This document shows, piece by piece, positions 51,711 through 60,811 of a stretch of 64,000 bases of DNA. The notes under the pieces are model-generated. The model was not told the DNA's origin, did not search any database, and saw nothing but the letters and a program-made list of their open reading frames with translations. How positions within the stretch are numbered: position 1 is the first letter of the stretch; every line of letters begins with the position of its first letter. Source of the stretch: Pseudoduganella guangdongensis (lineage in GTDB: Bacteria > Pseudomonadota > Gammaproteobacteria > Burkholderiales > Burkholderiaceae_D); assembly GCF_009857475.1 (NCBI RefSeq), contig NZ_WWCJ01000009.1, positions 62,001 to 126,000 of the forward strand. Reading direction: 5' to 3'. Both the position numbers and the translations under genes were made by a program.

Positions 51711-51754
51711 GTTAAGAATGAGACGGAATCCGGCGCATCCGTCCCATTCTTAAC
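51711..51754. promoter_or_regulatory. 17-bp inverted repeat in the protease/oxygenase gap
   Basis: Left arm GTTAAGAATGAGACGGA (51711-51727), right arm TCCGTCCCATTCTTAAC (51738-51754), one mismatch, 10-bp loop. In RNA made from the minus strand the mismatch becomes a G-U pair. There is no T-tract, so it is not a simple terminator. A second repeat, TGTATGC/GCATACA, lies at 51678-51705. An operator or leader hairpin for one of the divergent genes is likely. Confidence 0.55.
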
Positions 51755-51788
51755 ATCGGGCCGGGCGAATTCCCGTATGCTGCGCGCC

Positions 51789-52484
51789 ATGGACGACTTT
51801 ATTGAGATTTACGACGGCGCCCTGTCGCCGGCCCAATGCGAGCAGATCCTGGCCCGTTTCGAAGCCAGCGGCAAAACCCTGCGCGGCAAGACCGGGCAGG
51901 GCGTGGACGTGGCGAAAAAGGATAGTTACGACCTGACCATCAGCCAGCACGCGGAGTGGAATGACGTGTCCAACCTGATGATGGCCAGCGTGCTGCAGCA
52001 TTTATCGTCGTATATGGACAAATACCGCATGCTGCTGACCGGCGCCCTGTCGCCGCGCGTGGTGGATCCGGACAGCGGCCAGCCGGTCACCCTCGGCATC
52101 GACAATTTCGAGCGCTGCGGCAAGCCCTACCTGGCGGAGCTGATCCAGTCCATGTACCGGGGCGGGCCGATCAATGTGCAGAAGTACCTGCAAAACAGCG
52201 GCGGCTACCACCACTGGCATTCCGAGATTTATCCGCAGAACGCCAGCTGCGAAACGCTGCACCGCGCCTTGCTGTTCCAGTTCTACCTGAACGACGTGGC
52301 CGAAGGCGGGGAGACCGAGTTCTACTACCAGCAGCGCAAGGTGGCAGCGCGCCAGGGGCGGCTGATCATCGCGCCGGCCGGCTTCACCCACACGCACAAG
52401 GGCAATGTGGCGCGCAGCGGCGACAAGTACGTGGCGACCTCGTGGATCCTGTTCCAGCGCGCCGAAGCAATGTTCGGCAGCTAG
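51789..52484 (+). CDS. 2-Oxoglutarate/Fe(II)-dependent oxygenase (prolyl-hydroxylase-like)
   Basis: A 231-residue double-stranded beta-helix protein. The iron site is His144 and Glu146 (HHWHSE, HxE instead of HxD) and a distal His, probably His203 (GFTHTHKG); Lys213 sits where the 2-oxoglutarate-binding Arg/Lys is expected. FYLNDVAEGGETEFYY is typical of the prolyl-hydroxylase-like family. The start is uncertain: ATG 51789 is used, with 51777 and longer frames possible, and none has a clear ribosome site. The substrate is unknown. The stop overlaps the EamA gene by 4 bp. Confidence 0.78.
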   Translation: MDDFIEIYDGALSPAQCEQILARFEASGKTLRGKTGQGVDVAKKDSYDLTISQHAEWNDVSNLMMASVLQHLSSYMDKYRMLLTGALSPRVVDPDSGQPVTLGIDNFERCGKPYLAELIQSMYRGGPINVQKYLQNSGGYHHWHSEIYPQNASCETLHRALLFQFYLNDVAEGGETEFYYQQRKVAARQGRLIIAPAGFTHTHKGNVARSGDKYVATSWILFQRAEAMFGS

Positions 52485-53371
52485 TTGAACAGCCGTCCGC
52501 TGCGGCGCGCACCCCAATCCAGGTTCACGCCCAGGCTGGCCAGCACAATCAGCGCAAAGCCCAGCACCTGCCACAAGCTGACCAGGTGGCCATACACGGC
52601 GAAGTCCACCAGCACCGCCGCCGCCGGATAAACGAAAGTCAGCACCGCAATGGCCGCCGTCTCCATGCGCGGCGTGGCGCCGTAGATCAACACGTAGGCC
52701 ATGGCGGTCGGCACCAGGCCCAGGGTGGCGAGCCACCCCCACTGCGCCAGGCTCAGTCCGCCATCCGGCAAGGTGCTGAAGCCGCCCAGCAGCACCGCGC
52801 CGGTCAGGCAATGCACCAGCGCGGTCAGGTGCGGCGGCGTGCCGCGCATGGACTTGGTGGTCAGCGTGACGCCCGCGTAGGCGAGGGCGCCGGTCAGGGT
52901 GCTGGCGATGCCCAGCAAGTAGTTGGCATCCATCGGCGCATCGAAGCGCACGCCGCAAGCCAGCGCCAGGCCGCCGAAACCCAGCACCACCCACGCCAGC
53001 TTGTTCGCCGCCAGCCGCTCGCGCAGCAGCAGCGCCCCCAGCAGCAGCACCATGAAAGGCTGCACATGGAACACGATGGTAGCGGTAGCAATGCCGATGC
53101 GCCGGATCGCTTCAAAGAAGGCCACCCAGTTCAGCACCATCAGCACGCCGCTGAACGCCGCCAGCTTGAGCGCGCGCGGCGGCATATTGGCGCTGCTGAA
53201 CATGCCCTGCCAGGCGCAATACGCAGCCAGCGCCAGCGCGCCGATCGCGCAGCGGAAGAAGACGGTGGTAATGGGATCCAGCCCCGCCTCCTGGACATAG
53301 ACGCCCAGGGTGCTCAGCATGAGCATGGCGATGATGTAGGTGACGGCAGGATGGCGCATTGCCGGCATCAT
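52481..53371 (-). CDS. EamA/DMT family transporter
   Basis: A roughly 296-residue protein with ten membrane helices and two EamA repeats (VFFRCAIGALALAAYCAWQ; ATATIVFHVQPFMVLLLGALLLRERL; AIAVLTFVYPAAAVLVDFAVYG). Members export metabolites such as amino acids. The frame extends into a palindromic repeat, but ATG 53371 (or 53368) just outside it is the plausible start. No strong ribosome site is seen; the repeat insertion may have removed the native leader. Confidence 0.82.
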   Translation of the reverse strand: MMPAMRHPAVTYIIAMLMLSTLGVYVQEAGLDPITTVFFRCAIGALALAAYCAWQGMFSSANMPPRALKLAAFSGVLMVLNWVAFFEAIRRIGIATATIVFHVQPFMVLLLGALLLRERLAANKLAWVVLGFGGLALACGVRFDAPMDANYLLGIASTLTGALAYAGVTLTTKSMRGTPPHLTALVHCLTGAVLLGGFSTLPDGGLSLAQWGWLATLGLVPTAMAYVLIYGATPRMETAAIAVLTFVYPAAAVLVDFAVYGHLVSLWQVLGFALIVLASLGVNLDWGARRSGRLFN

Positions 53372-53384
53372 CGCATGGAAATTC

Positions 53385-53446
53385 GGTGCCAGGTCTGACA
53401 ATCGGACAAATGGCGGGCAATTTGTCCGATTGTCAGACCTGGCACC
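53385..53446. repeat. REP-like perfect palindrome, copy 2
   Basis: Two perfectly complementary 27-bp arms (53385-53411 and 53420-53446) flank an 8-bp loop. The core GGTCTGACAATCGGACA is the same as in the other copies, but the outer end is GGTGCCA instead of GGGGTCA, a variant subfamily. It lies between tandem minus-strand genes, 4 bp after one stop. Confidence 0.88.
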
Positions 53447-53450
53447 GGTT

Positions 53451-53858
53451 TTACTGCACAGTGAGGATGACTTTGACGCTGTCGTCGACGGCGGATTTTT
53501 CGATGTAGCCGATGGCTTGCACGTCGGCGGCGACGGCTTTCTTCACTTCGGCGCTGGAGCTGTACTCCTTGGGCGCGTTGCCTTTGCCGGTGAACACCAG
53601 CTTGGACCACTGCGATTTGACCTGGGCCGTGTCCTTGCCCAGGACCTTCTGGCTGAACTCGTTGCGCAGGGCGCCCTCGGTGTGCTCGATCGGGGTGAAC
53701 AGGGTCGATTTGCCAAGGAAGAATTGGGCGGCCTGTTCGCTGAACATGCGCGTGGCCGGATTCTTCGGATTGACGATCACCACAATCTCGGCCGCCAGCG
53801 CGGGCAGGGCGGCACTGCACATTGCTGCGGCGAGCAGCAGCTTGATTCGTTTGTCCAT
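53451..53858 (-). CDS. Small periplasmic phosphate-binding-like protein
   Basis: A 135-residue exported protein (signal peptide ending ALAA) covering about half a PstS-like binding fold: EIVVIVNPKNPATRMFSEQAAQFFLGKSTLFTPIEH, then FTGKGNAPKEYSS and IGYIEKSAVDDSVKVILTV. GGAGGCCGCC precedes ATG 53858. It is 10 bp after the porin gene, so the two are co-transcribed. A role in capturing a porin-delivered anion is an inference; it lacks the second lobe of a full binding protein. Confidence 0.72.
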   Translation of the reverse strand: MDKRIKLLLAAAMCSAALPALAAEIVVIVNPKNPATRMFSEQAAQFFLGKSTLFTPIEHTEGALRNEFSQKVLGKDTAQVKSQWSKLVFTGKGNAPKEYSSSAEVKKAVAADVQAIGYIEKSAVDDSVKVILTVQ

Positions 53859-53868
53859 GGCGGCCTCC

Positions 53869-55059
53869 TCAGAACACGAAGTCGAGTGCTACTGCATACA
53901 CATTGACCGAACCATTAAAGCCCGGCTTGGCATTGATGAAGGCGCCGGCGCCGTCCTTCGGCTTGATGTGGTCGACCTGGAACTTGAGGGCGAGCGACTT
54001 GTAGAAGTCCCAGCGCACGCCGACCGCGTCGCTGGTTTGCAGGCCGGCCTTGGCCAGGCCGTTGACGCCGGCGCCGATCGGGGCCAGCGGGCCGGTGGTC
54101 GGCAGGCCGGGCACGCTGCGCATGGATTTCTGCTTGATGCTGCCGTGGTAGTAGTAGGGCAGGAACTTGCCCATGCGGTAGCCGGCCATCGCGTACCAGG
54201 AATTGGTGTCGTGCACGATCAGGGTGTCGGTGCGGCGCTGCGCGTATTCAGCCTGCAGCACGATGTTCTTCCAATCCAGGGTGCCGCCGACGGAGGTGAA
54301 CGTGCCGCGCACGTCGCTCAGCGGCATCATGTCGGCCACCGAGGCCAGGCCAACGCTGCGCAAGGTGGCCACCAGGCCGCTCAGGGTCGGGTTGTCCTTC
54401 ACCGAGAAGTCGGCCTGGGCGCGCCCGAAGCGCAAGGTGAACGGGCCGTTCTCGGCCACCACGTGCAGCAGCAGCATCTTGCGGAATTCCACATCCTGCG
54501 CCGGCTGTTCGGAGTCGGCGCGGCCGGTGCCCAGCTGCACGCTGAGCGAGGTGTCGCCGAAGCTGCGCTGGTACAGCAGGTCGACGCCGTCGAAGTTGTC
54601 GAGGGTCACCTGGCGATAGACTTCGGCCGGCGGGCGCAGCATGGTGTTGGCGTAGCCCACGTTGCGGAAATCGGAAATCATGTAGATCGGCGCGCCCATG
54701 CGGCCGACGCGGAAGCTCAGTTCATCGTTGACCTTGAACTTGGCGAAGGCCCACGCCGCCTGTGCGCGGTAGTGGTCGATGCCGTCCTTGCGCACCAGGC
54801 CTTGCGCGGTCAGCGAGATGGTGTCGTTGACCTTCATCGTGGCTTGCAGGCCAAAGTTGGAATCGGGACCCGTGCGCCAGTCTTTCTTCACGCCGGCAGC
54901 CTGGTTGGGCCGGATGAACTCAGCGTCGTTGGTGTCGGTGGAGGTGAGGGCGGCGGTGCCAAAGCCGCTGATTGTGACGGTGGGACCTTCCTGGGCACTG
55001 GCCTGCGTCGCCAGGCCGGCTGCGGTAAGCGCTGCAATTGCGCGGCAAATTGTTTTCAT
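53869..55059 (-). CDS. Outer-membrane porin
   Basis: A 396-residue porin: a signal peptide (ICRAIAALTAAGLATQASAQ), many amphipathic strands (VTISGFGTAALTSTD, FRVGRMGAPIYMISDFRNVGYA, LALKFQVDHIKPKDG) and a C-terminal Phe in YAVALDFVF. ATG 55059 follows GGGAGAGCTGAGTTG; the longer frame to 55143 has no signal. It is the first gene of a two-gene unit with the small binding protein. Confidence 0.8.
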   Translation of the reverse strand: MKTICRAIAALTAAGLATQASAQEGPTVTISGFGTAALTSTDTNDAEFIRPNQAAGVKKDWRTGPDSNFGLQATMKVNDTISLTAQGLVRKDGIDHYRAQAAWAFAKFKVNDELSFRVGRMGAPIYMISDFRNVGYANTMLRPPAEVYRQVTLDNFDGVDLLYQRSFGDTSLSVQLGTGRADSEQPAQDVEFRKMLLLHVVAENGPFTLRFGRAQADFSVKDNPTLSGLVATLRSVGLASVADMMPLSDVRGTFTSVGGTLDWKNIVLQAEYAQRRTDTLIVHDTNSWYAMAGYRMGKFLPYYYHGSIKQKSMRSVPGLPTTGPLAPIGAGVNGLAKAGLQTSDAVGVRWDFYKSLALKFQVDHIKPKDGAGAFINAKPGFNGSVNVYAVALDFVF

Positions 55060-55160
55060 CAACTCAGCTCTCCCATATTGTTTTCGGTCTGAACAAGTGA
55101 CTACGGGGCAAGTGTCACAGATTGGCTGCTTGCGCGCCAGCATTCGTGGTAGGTGCGCAA

Positions 55161-55192
55161 CAATAAAAAAAGCCCGCAGTTGCGGGCTTTTT
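55161..55192. terminator. Bidirectional terminator downstream of the amino acid permease
   Basis: AGCCCGCA (55171-55178) and TGCGGGCT (55181-55188) form an 8-bp stem, flanked by A6 and T5 runs. It lies 18 bp after the permease stop on the minus strand and can act in either direction. Confidence 0.9.
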
Positions 55193-55209
55193 CGGGAGAC
55201 GGGCGCGTT

Positions 55210-56607
55210 TTATTGCGCTTTACCCAATTCGGAGCGGTGGCGCGAGTAGGTGAAGTACACCACCAGGCCCAGTGCCAGCCAGATGCCGAAGGCGATCCAG
55301 GTGGTGGCGGACAGGAAGCACATCAGCGCCAGGCAGAAGATGATGGCCAGGGCTGGCACCACCGGCACGCCAGGGCAGCGGAAGGCGCGGTGCAGGTCCG
55401 GACGCTTCTTGCGCATGATGATCACGGCCAACGAAACCAGGCAGAACGCGGCCAGGGTGCCCATGTTCACCAGTTCGGCCAGCACGTTCAGCGGCACCAG
55501 CGCGGCGATGAAGCCGAAGATCAGGCCGACGATCCAGGTGGCCAGGAACGGGGTGTGGTACTTCGGGTGCACCTTGGACAGGCTCTTTGGCAGCAGGCCG
55601 TCGCGCGACATGGCGAAGATGATGCGGGTCTGGCCGTAAGCCATGACCAGGATCACGGTGGTCATGCCCAGGATGGCGCCCAGCGATACCCAGCCGGCGA
55701 ACCAGTTTTCACCGGCGTACTGCAAGGCCAGCGACACCGGGTGGTCGATGCCCAGGAAGTTCTGGTACGGCACGATGCCGGTCATGATGGCGGCCACGAT
55801 CACGTACAGGACCGTGCAGACCGCCAGCGAGCCGATAATGCCGATTGGCAGGTCGCGCTCGGGACGCTTCACTTCTTCCGCGGCCGACGTCACGGCGTCG
55901 AAGCCGATGAAGGCGAAGAACACCAGGGCCGCCGCGCTCATCACGCCGGAGGCGCCGAACGGCATGTAAGGCTGCCAGTTGGCCGGCTTGACGTGGCCGA
56001 CGCCGACCACGATGAACAGCAGCACCACGCCGACCTTGATCACCACCATGATGTTGTTGACGCGGGCCGATTCACGCACGCCCCAGCCCAGCATGGCGGT
56101 CAGGACCATCATGATCAGGAAGGCGGGCAGGTTGAACAGGGTCTGCACGCCCGGTACGGCGCCCGGCGCCGCGGTCAGCGCGGTCGGCAGGTGCAGGCCG
56201 ATGCCGGCAATCAGCGACTGGAAGTAGCCGGACCAGGCGACCGAGACGGCGGACGTGGCCAGGCCATATTCGAGCATCAGGTCCCAGCCGATCATCCAGG
56301 CCACCAGCTCGCCCAGGGTGGCGTAGCTATAGGTGTAGATGGAGCCGGCCACCGGAACGGTGGAGGCGAATTCGGCGTAGCACAGGGCGGCGAAACCGCA
56401 CGCCAGCGCTGCGACGACGAAGGAAAGCGTCAGGGCCGGGCCGGCGGTCAGCGCGCCGGTGCCGGTCAAGACGAAGATGCCAGTACCGACGATGGCGCCA
56501 ATGCCCATCAGCACCAGGTCGAGTGGACCCAGCACTTTCTGCAGGCCACCGGGTTTACGGGCGGCTGCAACCATGTCGTCCAGGTTCTTGGTCCTAAAAA
56601 TGCTCAC
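55210..56607 (-). CDS. APC-family amino acid permease (cationic amino acid type)
   Basis: A 465-residue permease with 12 or so helices. LGPLDLVLMGIGAIVGTGIFVLTG is the APC TM1 signature. The FFAFIGFDAVTSAAEEVKRPERDLPIGI block and the length match the CAT/YfnA group. The start is GTG 56607 with GGAG at 7 bp. The substrate is probably an amino acid or a close analogue; no pathway genes are adjacent. Confidence 0.9.
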   Translation of the reverse strand: MSIFRTKNLDDMVAAARKPGGLQKVLGPLDLVLMGIGAIVGTGIFVLTGTGALTAGPALTLSFVVAALACGFAALCYAEFASTVPVAGSIYTYSYATLGELVAWMIGWDLMLEYGLATSAVSVAWSGYFQSLIAGIGLHLPTALTAAPGAVPGVQTLFNLPAFLIMMVLTAMLGWGVRESARVNNIMVVIKVGVVLLFIVVGVGHVKPANWQPYMPFGASGVMSAAALVFFAFIGFDAVTSAAEEVKRPERDLPIGIIGSLAVCTVLYVIVAAIMTGIVPYQNFLGIDHPVSLALQYAGENWFAGWVSLGAILGMTTVILVMAYGQTRIIFAMSRDGLLPKSLSKVHPKYHTPFLATWIVGLIFGFIAALVPLNVLAELVNMGTLAAFCLVSLAVIIMRKKRPDLHRAFRCPGVPVVPALAIIFCLALMCFLSATTWIAFGIWLALGLVVYFTYSRHRSELGKAQ

Positions 56608-56737
56608 TTATAATCTCCAGTATCTTCTCTTTTGGGATCGCCAAAAAAAGGCTGCCGCATATTAGCACACGGCTTTATGGGCGGATGTTGTAGGATTGTA
56701 AATCTTGATTGTTGGCCGAAAAGTACTTGCACCAGTG

Positions 56738-57160
56738 ATGAAATATATGATAACCGTGCTGGCCGGCTGCGCCGCCGCGCTCGCCGCCCAGGCCCAGCCC
56801 ATGCCGCCGCAACCGAATACCCCGGCCTATAAGGCCTGCATGGCGGAGGAGGGCGCACTGCGGCCGCAGCGCCAGGCCATCGCGCGCCGTTTCCATGAAC
56901 ATGAGGCGGCGCTGCAGCGCGCCGCCGCCGCGCAAGCGGCGCACACGGCGGCGCAAGCGCGGGTCGACAGCAGCGATGCGGCGGCGGTGGCCGCCTTCAA
57001 TACCCGCCAGGACGCATTGAACGCCCAGAGCGAAAGCCTGAACGCCGAGGGCGCGCGCCTGGAAAAAGAGCAGGATGCCTTTAACGCCCGCGTCGCCGCC
57101 GGCAATGTGCGCTGCGGGAATATCCTGGCGCCTTATAAAGTACGCAAGAAGGAGAAATGA
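56738..57160 (+). CDS. Small exported coiled-coil protein of unknown function
   Basis: A 140-residue protein: a signal peptide (ITVLAGCAAALAAQA), two Cys (CMAEEG and RCGNIL), and a long Ala/Gln/Glu-rich helix (HEHEAALQRAAAAQAAHTAAQARVD) that should form a coiled coil. I do not recognise it. ATG 56738 begins the signal; an upstream in-frame ATG at 56705 is less likely. It overlaps the next gene as ATGA. Confidence 0.65.
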   Translation: MKYMITVLAGCAAALAAQAQPMPPQPNTPAYKACMAEEGALRPQRQAIARRFHEHEAALQRAAAAQAAHTAAQARVDSSDAAAVAAFNTRQDALNAQSESLNAEGARLEKEQDAFNARVAAGNVRCGNILAPYKVRKKEK

Positions 57161-57543
57161 TGCGCTTGACCCCGAACGGCCCCGCCTTGATCGCCGCGCT
57201 GGCCCTGGCCGCCGCACTGGCGCCCGCTGCCGGCGCCGCCCCCCTGCCGGCCCCGGCCCGCGCCGAAATCGATGCCCTGCTGGGCCGCCTGCAGGCGTCC
57301 GGCTGCGAGTTCAACCGCAATGGCACCTGGTACAGCGGCGCCGAAGCCAAAACCCACCTGCAGCGCAAGCTGGAATACCTGGAGAAAAAGGACATGGTGC
57401 GCAACGCCGAGCAGTTCATCGCGCTGGGCGCCACCGCCAGCAGCTCCAGCGGCAAGGCGTACGCCGTGCGTTGCGGCGCCTCGGCGCCGGTGGCAAGCAA
57501 GGCCTGGCTGAGCGCCGAACTGCAGGCAATCCGCCAGCGATGA
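57157..57543 (+). CDS. DUF5329-like exported protein
   Basis: A 128-residue protein with an Ala-rich signal peptide (to about 27) and a small domain reading LLGRLQASGCEFNRNGTWYSGAEAKTHLQRKLEYL, then AEQFIALGATASSSSGKAYAVRC, matching DUF5329. The two Cys probably form a disulfide. It is coupled to the upstream coiled-coil gene. No function is established for the family. Confidence 0.72.
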   Translation: MMRLTPNGPALIAALALAAALAPAAGAAPLPAPARAEIDALLGRLQASGCEFNRNGTWYSGAEAKTHLQRKLEYLEKKDMVRNAEQFIALGATASSSSGKAYAVRCGASAPVASKAWLSAELQAIRQR

Positions 57544-57640
57544 GCATTAAATGCGCAGGAATGTTGCAAACGTGAGAATCTGCGCATTTTCAACCCCGCC
57601 CCGCTCGTTATAATTTTCCCTAGCCTTTTGGAGGGAACGT

Positions 57641-58555
57641 ATGGCGTTGCAGCTGAAGAAATCGATGGTGTGGGGCGCGGCAATCAATTGCGGCGTGTGC
57701 GCGGTGGTGGCGCTCGGCTTTGTCATGGTGGCCGACCTGCACGATATGTTGCTGTGGTTCGCCCTGCTGGCTGCCGTCGTCGCCCTGGTCACCTTCCAGC
57801 GCGCGGCCAATATGGTGCGCAGGAATACCCTGGAACCTTTGCTGCAGCCGGCCTCCTATGTCCGCATCACGCGCGACAATCCGCTGGTGCTCGACCAGGT
57901 GGACTGGAGCGTGATCGATGACTACGCCACCCAGCTGGCGATGCGCGGCTTCCATCCGCTGGGCGACTTCACCGCCTATCCGATGGCGGGCGCCCTGGTC
58001 GGCGTGGCCGCCATCTTCACCAATGCCGATGCCAGCGTCATCGTCGAAATCCAGCAGGTGAAATTGCTGCCCGGTGCGGCGGCCGAGCGCATGCGCGACG
58101 GTATTTTCTTCAGCATGACGTCCCTGGTGGGCGGCAAGATCCGCGTCATTTCCTGCAACCACAAACCGCGCGCCTCGACTTACCTGGTGCGCGGCAACTA
58201 CGACGTGCTGAATGCCGACCCGAACCTGGGCTTGCTGGCGCTGCTCAGCCAGCACACCGATTTCCTGATGCGCCTGCGCCAGCGCATCGGCAAGTCGCCG
58301 GTCACGGGGCTGACGGTGGAGCGCTATGTGCTGTCGATCCGCGAAGCGCAGGCCCAGGCCAAGCGCCGCCTGTCGGCCATGAGCGGCTACCGGATCGCCG
58401 GCGTGGTGGACCATTTCGAAGCCAAACCACGGCGCCGTTGGGCGCCTTCGACCGCCGTGCTGAAGTCGGTGCCGTTCCGCAGCATGGAAGAACTGGACGC
58501 CGCGTACGCCGTGGAAGGCCAGCCGCCGGTATTTCAGGAATCCCTGAGCTGGTAA
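57641..58555 (+). CDS. Membrane-anchored protein of unknown function
   Basis: A 304-residue protein with two N-terminal membrane helices (SMVWGAAINCGVCAVVALGFVMVAD and LLWFALLAAVVALVTF) and a soluble C-terminal region. The latter begins YVRITRDNPLVLDQVDWSVIDDYATQLAMRGFHPLGDFT and has no motif I recognise. TTGGAGGGAACGT precedes ATG 57641, and a consensus TATAAT at 57609-57614 gives a short leader, so it has its own promoter. The 3' end overlaps a convergent gene by 22 bp. Confidence 0.7.
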   Translation: MALQLKKSMVWGAAINCGVCAVVALGFVMVADLHDMLLWFALLAAVVALVTFQRAANMVRRNTLEPLLQPASYVRITRDNPLVLDQVDWSVIDDYATQLAMRGFHPLGDFTAYPMAGALVGVAAIFTNADASVIVEIQQVKLLPGAAAERMRDGIFFSMTSLVGGKIRVISCNHKPRASTYLVRGNYDVLNADPNLGLLALLSQHTDFLMRLRQRIGKSPVTGLTVERYVLSIREAQAQAKRRLSAMSGYRIAGVVDHFEAKPRRRWAPSTAVLKSVPFRSMEELDAAYAVEGQPPVFQESLSW

Positions 58556-58995
58556 CGGGCGCCGGTCAGGAACAGCAGGAACAGCAGGCCGCCGATCGCC
58601 AGCAAGGCCGGTGATTCAGGGCTGGCAAAGACCGGATTGCCGCGCGGAAGACGGGTGAAGGTTTCCGTGATGCCCGGGATGAAGTGCAGGAAGAAGGTGA
58701 ACGAGTAGCCGACCGTCTCCACCTTGCCGCTGGCCGCGCCGAACCATTGGCGCGAACCGGCGCCCCAGGCCACCACCAGGGTGAGCAGGGTGAGCACGGC
58801 CAATGCATGGGGTTTGCCGAAGCCGCCGTGGGCGAACAGGCCGAAGCCGGTCAGGCAGACCACCAAGGTGGTAGCGATGTAGAGCAAGCCGGCTGTGCTG
58901 CGCGGGCTGATGTTGCGATGCAGGGCGTAAGCGGTAATGCCCGAGCCAAGGGCCAGCAGGCCGAGCGCAGTGTGGAAAATGCCCAGTGGTGACAT
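58534..58995 (-). CDS. Four-to-five-helix membrane protein of unknown function
   Basis: A 153-residue membrane protein: helices at SPLGIFHTALGLLALGSGITAYAL, TAGLLYIATTLVVCLTGFGLF, HALAVLTLLTLVVAWGAG, VGYSFTFFLHFIPGI and LLAIGGLLFLLFLTG. Conserved-looking His residues lie at several helix ends, so a haem- or quinone-related role is conceivable. GGAG precedes ATG 58995, chosen over 59055. I recognise no named family with certainty. Confidence 0.62.
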   Translation of the reverse strand: MSPLGIFHTALGLLALGSGITAYALHRNISPRSTAGLLYIATTLVVCLTGFGLFAHGGFGKPHALAVLTLLTLVVAWGAGSRQWFGAASGKVETVGYSFTFFLHFIPGITETFTRLPRGNPVFASPESPALLAIGGLLFLLFLTGARYQLRDS

Positions 58996-59132
58996 GGTAA
59001 CTCCTCGATGAATGTGATGGTTGGTGTGCTGCGATGGATAAATGATATTCGTCATTTTTAATGGTGGCCAATTGCATCTTCCTACCGCAGCGATAGCAGT
59101 GCCCCCTCCCCAACAACATGGACTGGCTCATC

Positions 59133-60809
59133 ATGAAAATCAGCAATCGACTGATCCTTACCCTGACGATCGCCCTGATCGGCCTGCTGTTTGTCGGCGC
59201 CGAAGGCTGGTGGCAGCTGCGCGAGGCGCAGCAGCGCATGGACCTGGTGCAAACGCGCCTGATCCCGAGCGTCACCGCCATCAATAACGCCAAGGGCGCG
59301 CTGGGCGACAGCCGCCTGGCCGGCTACCGCCTGTCGGTGTTTTCCAACCTGCCCGACAAGACGGCGCTGGACAAGGCCTACAACGACGCCCACGCCAGGT
59401 TCGACCAGGTGCTGGCCGACTATGCCAAGAACAATGTGTTCGACGACACCGACCGCAAGATGCTGGAGCAGGACCAGGCGAACATGGCAGCCTACCGCCA
59501 GGCGCTGGTGCCGTTCCTGGCCGCCTCGCATGCCGGCGACATGGACGGCGTGCGCGCCACCCTGGTGGCCGGCTCGCCGCTGGCCCTGACCGCCGGCGCG
59601 GTGAAAAAGGGCCTGGACGACCACATCGCCTACAACCAGAAGCTGATCGACAAGCTGAAGGCGGAGAACGACGCCAGCTACACGCGCGCGGTGACGATCC
59701 TATGGATGGTGACGGTGGCGGTGCTGCTGATCGTGGGCTTCCTCGGCTACCGGATGTACCAGGTGATCACCGGCGGCCTCGACCGCATGCAGGGCACCAT
59801 GGAAGACGTCAGCTCCTCGCTCGACCTGACGCACCAGGTGGCGGTCGAGCGCATGGATGAAATCGGCCATGCCGGCGCCGCCTTCAACAAGCTGCTGGGC
59901 GAGATCGGCGGCGTGGTCGGCACGGCGCGCGCCGCAGCGGACGCGGTCAGCACCGCCTCGCGCCAGATCGCGGCCGGCACCGGCGACCTGAATCAGCGCA
60001 CCTCGCAGCAGGCGGCGGCGCTGGAGCAGACCGCATCCTCGATGGAGCAGCTGACGTCCACCGTGGCGCAGAACTCGGACAACGCGCGCCAGGCCAACCA
60101 GCTGGCGCAAAACGCCTCACACATCGCGGTGCAGGGCGGCCAGGTGGTGAAGGAAGTGATCGACACCATGGACTCGATCAACGCCTCGTCGCGCAAGATC
60201 GTGGACATTATCAGCGTGATCGACGGCATCGCCTTCCAGACCAATATCCTGGCCCTGAACGCCGCCGTGGAAGCGGCGCGCGCCGGCGAGCAAGGGCGCG
60301 GCTTCGCCGTGGTGGCCACCGAGGTGCGCAACCTGGCGCAGCGCTCGGCCGCCGCCGCCAAGGAAATCAAGGTGCTGATCGACGACAGCGTGGTGAAGGT
60401 CGATTCCGGCACCAGGCTGGTGGTGCGCGCCGGCGACACCATGAGCGACGTGGTGGCAAGCGTGAAGCAGGTGTCCGACATCGTGGCCGAGATCAGCGCC
60501 GCCACCAGCGAGCAGAGCGCCGGCATCGCCCAGGTGCACCAATCGATCACCGCCATGGACCAGGTCACGCAGCAGAACGCCGCCCTGGTGGAAGAAACCG
60601 CCGCCGCCTCGCAATCGATGCAGGACCAGGCCGAGATCCTGGCGCGCGCCGTCAGCGCCTTCCGCATCGACAGCGGCCATGTGAAAGTCAGCGCCCCCGT
60701 GTTGCGCAACGCCAGCCGGCCCGCCGCCACATCCGCCGTCGCGACCCGCCCGGCAACGCCGCGCAAGGTCGCGAATGCGGCCGGCGGCGACGAGTGGGAG
60801 CAATTCTGA
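59133..60809 (+). CDS. Methyl-accepting chemotaxis protein
   Basis: A 558-residue chemoreceptor: TM1 ([20 protein letters not shown]), a periplasmic four-helix-bundle sensor with the 4HB pattern, TM2 near 190, HAMP, and the signalling domain whose hairpin tip reads [36 protein letters not shown]. The last residues, EWEQF, fit the xWxxF tether that recruits CheR/CheB. ATG 59133 gives the usual MKIS start; ATG 59118 is possible. The ligand is unknown. Confidence 0.92.
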   Translation: MKISNRLILTLTIALIGLLFVGAEGWWQLREAQQRMDLVQTRLIPSVTAINNAKGALGDSRLAGYRLSVFSNLPDKTALDKAYNDAHARFDQVLADYAKNNVFDDTDRKMLEQDQANMAAYRQALVPFLAASHAGDMDGVRATLVAGSPLALTAGAVKKGLDDHIAYNQKLIDKLKAENDASYTRAVTILWMVTVAVLLIVGFLGYRMYQVITGGLDRMQGTMEDVSSSLDLTHQVAVERMDEIGHAGAAFNKLLGEIGGVVGTARAAADAVSTASRQIAAGTGDLNQRTSQQAAALEQTASSMEQLTSTVAQNSDNARQANQLAQNASHIAVQGGQVVKEVIDTMDSINASSRKIVDIISVIDGIAFQTNILALNAAVEAARAGEQGRGFAVVATEVRNLAQRSAAAAKEIKVLIDDSVVKVDSGTRLVVRAGDTMSDVVASVKQVSDIVAEISAATSEQSAGIAQVHQSITAMDQVTQQNAALVEETAAASQSMQDQAEILARAVSAFRIDSGHVKVSAPVLRNASRPAATSAVATRPATPRKVANAAGGDEWEQF

Positions 60810-60811
60810 AG

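Noticed and set aside
53372..53401. N-terminal extension of the EamA transporter starting at TTG 53401
   Set aside because: The extension is translated from the palindromic repeat and precedes the first membrane helix; ATG 53371 or 53368 is sufficient.
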